Source of the DNA: Rhizobium subbaraonis | Lineage (GTDB): Bacteria > Pseudomonadota > Alphaproteobacteria > Rhizobiales > Rhizobiaceae | Assembly (NCBI RefSeq): GCF_900220975.1 | Contig: NZ_OBQD01000007.1 | Location: 186,001-250,000 of the forward strand | Reading direction: 5' to 3' | DNA length: 64,000 nt | Shown: in pieces, positions 59,088 to 64,000 of the stretch | How positions within the stretch are numbered: position 1 is the first letter of the stretch | Layout of the letters: each line of letters starts with the position of its first letter | The notes under the pieces: generated by a model | What the model was told of the DNA's origin: nothing | Seen by the model: only the letters and a program-made list of their open reading frames with translations | Databases searched by the model: none | Position numbers and translations under genes: made by a program

Positions 59088-61535
59088 CTACAGGCGCACC
59101 CGCGCAGCCTTCGGGTCGTACATCGGCACGAGCGATGCTTCGGCCTTCACGCGCACGCCGGCGATCTCGATCTCGTAGCCGGATGCCAGCACCTGCTCTT
59201 CGCTTTCGCCCTCGCAGGGCACGTAGCCCATGCCGATCGCACCGCCGAGGAAGTGGCCGTAGTTGCCAGACGTGATCGTCGAGACGATCTTGCCGTCGCG
59301 CACCAGCGCCTCGTTGTGGAAGAGCAGCGGCTCGGGATCGGCGAGCCTGAACTGCACCATCCGCCGCTTCAAGCCCTTGTCCTGCTTGCGCAACACCGCC
59401 TCGCGGCCGATGAACTCGCCCTTGTTCACCCGCACCGCAAAGCCGAGGCCGGCCTCCAGCACGTGGTCCTCGTCGGTGATGTCGTGGCCGAAATGGCGGA
59501 AGGCCTTCTCGATGCGGCAGCTGTCGAGCGTGTGCAGCCCGCAGAGCTTCAAGCCAACATCAGCGCCGGCCTCCTCCAGCGCCTCGAACACATGCGCGGT
59601 CTGGTCGGTGGAGACGTACAGCTCCCAACCGAGCTCGCCGACATAGGTGACGCGATGGGCGCGGGCGAGCCCCATGCCGATCTCGATCTCGCGCGCGGTG
59701 GCAAACGGATGGGCGGCGTTGGAGAAGTCGTTCGGGCTGACCTTCTGCATCAACTCCCGTGCCTTCGGTCCCATCACGCAGAGCACGCTTTCGGCAGCCG
59801 TGACGTCGGTGATGACGACGAATTCGTCCCGGAGGTGCTTGCGCAGCCAGGCAAGGTCGCGCTGCAGCGTCGCACCGGGCACCACCAGCAGAAACGCCGT
59901 TTCCGACAGCCGCGTCACTGTCAGGTCGCTCTCGATGCCGCCGCGGGCGTTCAGCATCTGAGTATAGACGATCTTGCCGGGAGCGACGTCCATCTGGTTG
60001 GCGCAGAGCCTCTGCAGGAAGGAGAGCGCGTCGCGCCCCTCCACCCGGATCTTGCCGAACGAGGTCATGTCGAACAGGCCGACGCCCTCGCGCACCGCCA
60101 TGTGCTCGTCGCGCTGGTTGTCGAACCAGTTCTGCCGCTTCCAGCTGTACTTGTACTCCCGCGGCTGGCCCTCCTTCGCGAACCAGTTGGCCCGCTCCCA
60201 GCCGGCGACCTCGCCGAACACGGCGCCGCGGGCCTTCAGGTGATCGTGGATCGGCGAGCGGCGGACCCCGCGCGCGGTCGCCATCTGGCGATAGGGGAAA
60301 TGGTCGGCGTAGAGCAGGCCGAGCGTCTCGGAGACCCGGTCCTTCAGGTATGCGCGGTTCTTCTGGAACGGCTGCGCCCGGCGGATGTCGACCTCCCAGA
60401 GGTCGAACGGCGGCTCGCCGTCGTTCATCCACTGCGCCAGCGCCATGCCGGCGCCGCCGGACGAGACGATGCCGATCGAGTTGTAGCCGGCCGCGACCCA
60501 GTAGCCCTTCAACTGCGGCGCCTCGCCGAGATAGTAGCGGTCGTCGGGCGTGAAACTCTCCGGGCCGTTGAAGAAGGTGTGGATGCCGGCCGTCTCCAGC
60601 ATCGGCATGCGGTTGATCGCGTTTTCGAGAATGGGCTGGAAGTGATCAAAATCCTCCGGCAGCTGGTCGAAGCAGAAATCTTCCGAGATGCCGTCCATGC
60701 CCCACGGCTTGGCCTTCAGCTCGAAGGCGCCGATCAGCATCTTGCCGGCGTCCTCCTTGTAATAGGTGCACTCGTCCGGAACGCGCAGGACGGGAAGCTG
60801 CTTCAGCCCCGCGATCGGCTCGGTGACAATGTAGAAGTGCTCGCAGGCATGCAGCGGCAGCGTCACCCCGGACATGTCGGCGAGCGTCCGCCCCCACATG
60901 CCGGCGGCGTTGACGACGTTCTCCGTCTCGATCGTGAAGTTCTCGCCGTCCCGCTCGCAGGTGACGCCCGTCACACGGCCGTCCTTCGTTACCACCGAGG
61001 TAACCTTCACGCCCTCGATCACCGTCGCACCGTTCTGCCGCGCGCCCTTGGCGAGCGCCATCGCAATGTTGGCCGGGTCGCACTGGCCGTCGAGGGGAAG
61101 GTGCACCGCGGCCTTGACGTCGGCCGTGTTCAGGTGCGGGTATAGTGCCTTCACCTCGTCGACCGAAATCTCGCGCACGTCAATGTCGAAGGCGCGGGCG
61201 AGCGATGCCTGGCGGTAGATTTCCTCCCTGCGCTCGTCGGTCAGCGCCACCGTCATCGAGCCGCACTGGCGCATGCCGGTGCCGATGCCGGTCTCGGCCT
61301 CGAGCTTGACGTAGAGGTCGGCGGAATATTTCGCCAGCCGCGTCATGTTCTGCGAAGCGCGCAGCTGCCCGATCAGGCCCGCCGCATGCCAGGTGGTGCC
61401 CGATGTGAGCTGCTTGCGTTCCAAAAGCACCACGTCGGTCCAGCCGAGCTTAGCAAGGTGATAGGCGACCGAGCAGCCGGAGACGCCGCCGCCGATGATC
61501 ACAGCACGGGCTTTGTTCGGAATGGGCTTGCTCAT
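59088..61535 (-). CDS. FAD-GcvT dehydrogenase, dimethylglycine/sarcosine dehydrogenase family (first copy)
   Basis: The 815-residue enzyme has an N-terminal FAD domain with IGGGVSGCSVAYHL and the covalent-flavin motif TTWHAAGLIG (His50). An FAO-type cap follows, and the C-terminal half (from about 430) is a GcvT aminomethyltransferase/tetrahydrofolate domain (YVGELGWELYVS). Such enzymes oxidatively remove a methyl group from dimethylglycine, sarcosine or similar amines and pass the one-carbon unit to tetrahydrofolate. It overlaps the second copy by 4 bp (ATGA at 61532-61535), so both are translated together. They probably act on successive or related methylated amines. Confidence 0.86.
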   Translation of the reverse strand: MSKPIPNKARAVIIGGGVSGCSVAYHLAKLGWTDVVLLERKQLTSGTTWHAAGLIGQLRASQNMTRLAKYSADLYVKLEAETGIGTGMRQCGSMTVALTDERREEIYRQASLARAFDIDVREISVDEVKALYPHLNTADVKAAVHLPLDGQCDPANIAMALAKGARQNGATVIEGVKVTSVVTKDGRVTGVTCERDGENFTIETENVVNAAGMWGRTLADMSGVTLPLHACEHFYIVTEPIAGLKQLPVLRVPDECTYYKEDAGKMLIGAFELKAKPWGMDGISEDFCFDQLPEDFDHFQPILENAINRMPMLETAGIHTFFNGPESFTPDDRYYLGEAPQLKGYWVAAGYNSIGIVSSGGAGMALAQWMNDGEPPFDLWEVDIRRAQPFQKNRAYLKDRVSETLGLLYADHFPYRQMATARGVRRSPIHDHLKARGAVFGEVAGWERANWFAKEGQPREYKYSWKRQNWFDNQRDEHMAVREGVGLFDMTSFGKIRVEGRDALSFLQRLCANQMDVAPGKIVYTQMLNARGGIESDLTVTRLSETAFLLVVPGATLQRDLAWLRKHLRDEFVVITDVTAAESVLCVMGPKARELMQKVSPNDFSNAAHPFATAREIEIGMGLARAHRVTYVGELGWELYVSTDQTAHVFEALEEAGADVGLKLCGLHTLDSCRIEKAFRHFGHDITDEDHVLEAGLGFAVRVNKGEFIGREAVLRKQDKGLKRRMVQFRLADPEPLLFHNEALVRDGKIVSTITSGNYGHFLGGAIGMGYVPCEGESEEQVLASGYEIEIAGVRVKAEASLVPMYDPKAARVRL

Positions 61536-63982
61536 GCGCGCAGTCTTTCATTGTTGGGGTCGAACAGCGGCCCGTCCGGCTGGACGGTGGCCTTGAACCG
61601 GTCGCCATAGATCTCGACCTCGACCTCGGTGCCGGGCTCGGCAAGATCGGCGCGCAGCATGCCGAGCGCGATCGACTTGCCGACCCGGTAGCCCCAGTTG
61701 CCCGAGGTGGTCTCGCCGACCACCTGTCCGCCGTGCCAGAGCGTCGACATATAGGGCGCGTCGCATTCGCCGGCCTCGACGGTCAAAAGCACGAAACGCT
61801 TGGAGACGCCCTGCTGCTTCTCCCGCTCCAGCGCCGCCTTGCCCTTGAAATCCGGCTTCGACCAGTCGACGAAGCGTTCCAGCCCGCCCTGCAGCACGGT
61901 GTAGTCGGTCGAAAGATCGCCCTTCCAGGCCCGGTAGCCCTTCTCGATGCGCAGACTGTCGAGCGCCTCCATGCCGAACGGCTGCAACCCGTGCGCCTGC
62001 CCTGCGGCCCAGACTGCGTCGAAGATCGCAGGTGTATCCTCGACCTTCGTGTGGATCTCCCAGCCGAGCTCCCCGGCGAAAGACACGCGCACCAGCTGGC
62101 ACCAGCGGCCGGCGATCTGGCAGCTCTGATGCGTCAGCCAGCCCTTGGCGAGATCGGCATCCGACACTTCGGCCAGGATCGCCCGCGAATTCGGGCCGGA
62201 GAGGATCTGGCAGGAAAAATTGTCCGTCACGTCATCGACCGTGAACGTGGCGTCCTTCGGCAGATGCTTCTTCAGCCATTCCAGGTCGTGCCACTGCGCG
62301 GTAGCAGCCGTGATCAGGAAGAAGAAATCCTCGTCCAGCATCATGACAGACATCTCGGTGACGATGCGGCCCTTGTCGTCGGAAAAATACGCAAGGCCGA
62401 TGCGGCCGGGTTTTGGCACGCGACCGGTAATGAGCGAGGATAGCCATGCGGTCGCCCCCTCGCCCTTCACCCGAAAGCGGGAGAAGCCTGGCAGGTCGAG
62501 GATGCCGGCAGCCTCCGTGACAGCGCGGCATTCCGCCTCGATCCGCGGCCGCCAGGGCCCTTCGCGGTTCCAGGTCTGAGTTGATTCCTCGGAGGAGTCG
62601 TCGCCGGGCTTCGCATACCAGTTGGCCCGCTCCCAGCCGTTGTAGGGCTTGAACTGGGCGCCGAGGGCGGCGATCCGGTCATGAATCGGCGAGAGCTTGC
62701 GGTTGCGGCCGGCCGGCCATGCGTGTTTCGGAAAATGCATCGCATACTCGTGGCCGTAGATCTCCATGCCCTTGTCGATGCAGTAGTCCTCGGCAGAGGC
62801 GAAGCTGGTGAAGCGGCGCGGATCGCAGGACCACATGTCCCACTCCGTCTCGCCCTCGGTGATCCATTCGGCGAGTACCTTGCCGGCCCCGCCGGCCTGG
62901 CAGATGCCGAAGGTGAAGACGCAGGCCTCGAACGCGTTCGGCACGCCCGGCATCGGCCCGATCAGCGGGTTTCCGTCGGGCGCATAGGGGATCGGCCCGT
63001 TGATCATCCGCGACAGACCTGCGGTGCCGAGGATCGGCACGCGCTCGCAGGCGTCGTTCAGGTACCATTCCAGCCGGTCGAGATCGTCCGGGAACAGCTG
63101 GAACGAGAAATCATCCGGCATCGGATCGTCAGCGGTCGTCCAGTGGGCCTTGCAGTTCCTCTCGTAAGGACCGAGATTCATCCCGGTCTTTTCCTGGCGG
63201 AGATAATAGGAGCTGTCGACGTCGCGCAGGAGCGGCAGCTTGTGGCCGACCTCCTTCGACCAGGCGGCAAGCTCCGGGATCTCCTCGAACAGGATATACT
63301 GGTGGCTCATCACCATCATCGGCACGTCGCGGCCGAACCATTTGCCGACCTCGCGGGCATAGTAGCCGGCGGCGTTGACGACGTATTCGCAGCGGATCTC
63401 GCCCTGATCAGTCGAGATCACCCACTCTTCGTTCTCCCGGCGCGCGCCGGTGGCGGGACAGAAGCGGAAGATCTTGGCGCCGAGGTCGCGCGCGCCTTTC
63501 GCCAGCGCCTGGGTCAGCTGCGCCGGGTCGATGTCGCCGTCATAGGGGTCGTAGAGCGCGCCGGTCAGTTCGTGCGTCTCAAGAAAGGGATACTTGCCGC
63601 GCATCTCGTCAGGGGAAAGGATGTCGAGGTCCATGCCCTGGTAGCGGCCCATGCCGACGACGCGCTTGAACTCCTGCAACCGCTCCTTGGAGTGGCCAAG
63701 CCGGATCGAGCCGGTGACGTGGTAGTTCATCGGATAGTCGACCAGATCGCCAAGCTCGCGGTAGAGCGAGGCCGAATAGCGCTGCATGTTCATGATCGAC
63801 CAGGAGGACGAAAAGGTCGGCACGTTGCCGGCCGCATGCCAGGTCGAGCCCGCTGTCAGCTCGTTCTTTTCCAGGAGCACGCAGTCGGTCCATCCGGCCC
63901 TCGCCAGATGGTAGAGCGCAGAGGCGCCGACCGCCCCTCCCCCGATGATGACGACGCGTGCATGTGACGGCAGGTTCGACAT
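61532..63982 (-). CDS. FAD-GcvT dehydrogenase, dimethylglycine/sarcosine dehydrogenase family (second copy)
   Basis: The 816-residue enzyme has the FAD loop IGGGAVGASALYHL, the TWHAAGN motif (His49) where flavin is attached in relatives, and a C-terminal GcvT domain (SFAGELGWEIHT). It is only moderately similar to its neighbour: the cap region and the segment TFSSSWSIMNMQRYSASLYREL differ clearly, so the two likely have distinct substrates. The ATG at 63982 is preceded by AAGGGG close to the window end. It is the first visible gene of the minus-strand betaine group; more genes may lie upstream outside the window. Confidence 0.86.
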   Translation of the reverse strand: MSNLPSHARVVIIGGGAVGASALYHLARAGWTDCVLLEKNELTAGSTWHAAGNVPTFSSSWSIMNMQRYSASLYRELGDLVDYPMNYHVTGSIRLGHSKERLQEFKRVVGMGRYQGMDLDILSPDEMRGKYPFLETHELTGALYDPYDGDIDPAQLTQALAKGARDLGAKIFRFCPATGARRENEEWVISTDQGEIRCEYVVNAAGYYAREVGKWFGRDVPMMVMSHQYILFEEIPELAAWSKEVGHKLPLLRDVDSSYYLRQEKTGMNLGPYERNCKAHWTTADDPMPDDFSFQLFPDDLDRLEWYLNDACERVPILGTAGLSRMINGPIPYAPDGNPLIGPMPGVPNAFEACVFTFGICQAGGAGKVLAEWITEGETEWDMWSCDPRRFTSFASAEDYCIDKGMEIYGHEYAMHFPKHAWPAGRNRKLSPIHDRIAALGAQFKPYNGWERANWYAKPGDDSSEESTQTWNREGPWRPRIEAECRAVTEAAGILDLPGFSRFRVKGEGATAWLSSLITGRVPKPGRIGLAYFSDDKGRIVTEMSVMMLDEDFFFLITAATAQWHDLEWLKKHLPKDATFTVDDVTDNFSCQILSGPNSRAILAEVSDADLAKGWLTHQSCQIAGRWCQLVRVSFAGELGWEIHTKVEDTPAIFDAVWAAGQAHGLQPFGMEALDSLRIEKGYRAWKGDLSTDYTVLQGGLERFVDWSKPDFKGKAALEREKQQGVSKRFVLLTVEAGECDAPYMSTLWHGGQVVGETTSGNWGYRVGKSIALGMLRADLAEPGTEVEVEIYGDRFKATVQPDGPLFDPNNERLRA

Positions 63983-64000
63983 TCTCTTCCCCTTGATTGC

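Noticed and set aside
1-64000. tRNA, rRNA, insertion sequence or prophage genes
   Set aside because: I saw no transposase, integrase, phage structural gene, tRNA-like cloverleaf or rRNA segment when reading both strands, although small tRNAs could be missed by eye.

Overview
The window reads as a GC-rich chromosome or megaplasmid segment from an alphaproteobacterium of the Rhizobiaceae type (Sinorhizobium/Ensifer, Shinella, Rhizobium). The signs are a carnitine dehydrogenase fused to a thioesterase beside a BKACE-type cleavage enzyme, a TGA-N9-TCA iron (RirA/IRO-type) box, an EcfG-like GGAAC-N16-CGT promoter, RIME-like and other palindromic intergenic repeats, and a very high density of ABC importers and LysR/AraC regulators. 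There are no rRNA, tRNA, phage, IS or CRISPR features. About 52 protein genes are supported, one of them frameshifted.

Region 1 (1-12.6 kb, mostly minus strand) is the most interesting part. A compact minus-strand operon looks superficially like histidine/allantoin degradation: HutH-like lyase, hydantoinase-like amidohydrolase, M20 carbamoylase, DUF917 protein, urocanase-like protein. The lyase has lost the Ala-Ser-Gly triad that forms the MIO cofactor, and the urocanase-like protein has Ala in place of the signature Cys. With DUF917 (now associated with S-methyl-thiohydantoin desulfurase) and a methanethiol oxidase/SBP56 gene just downstream, the best reading is a route for ergothioneine or S-methyl-ergothioneine: loss of trimethylamine, hydration, desulfuration, hydantoin opening, and release of glutamate from N-carbamoylglutamate. 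A divergent LysR-type regulator with two tandem HTH domains probably controls it.

Region 2 (12.6-15 kb) is an MFS exporter with a divergent AraC regulator. Region 3 (15-34.5 kb) is a carnitine / gamma-butyrobetaine catabolic locus. It has a CdhR-like regulator, dehydrocarnitine cleavage enzyme, fused carnitine dehydrogenase-thioesterase, acyl-CoA dehydrogenase, NDP-forming acyl-CoA ligase and enoyl-CoA hydratase. A complete Dpp-type importer follows (Tat-exported binding protein, two permeases, fused double ATPase), then a PLP dehydratase. A second copy of the binding protein sits with its own HTH regulator and a CocE/NonD-type hydrolase.

Region 4 (34.6-44.2 kb) is mixed: phospholipase D with divergent DedA, an SDR-CMD-Atu4866 operon with divergent AraC, an SRPBCC protein, an ACT-domain protein coupled to an HSL-family hydrolase with divergent LysR, and a frameshifted choloylglycine-hydrolase-family gene. 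Region 5 (44.4-50 kb) is a polyamine-type ABC importer with an aldehyde dehydrogenase. Region 6 (50-55.3 kb) has a DUF1328 stress protein, then an iron-siderophore locus (TonB receptor, FhuF-type reductase, periplasmic binding protein) and a small membrane protein.

Region 7 (55.3-64 kb, minus strand) has an MttB-superfamily methyltransferase, a GbcA-like Rieske oxygenase, an HXXEE membrane protein and two translationally coupled flavin-GcvT demethylating dehydrogenases. These are tools for stripping methyl groups from quaternary and tertiary amines. Regions 1, 3 and 7 therefore share a theme of trimethylammonium compounds: ergothioneine-like betaines, carnitine and glycine betaine. Whether they work as one network is inference.
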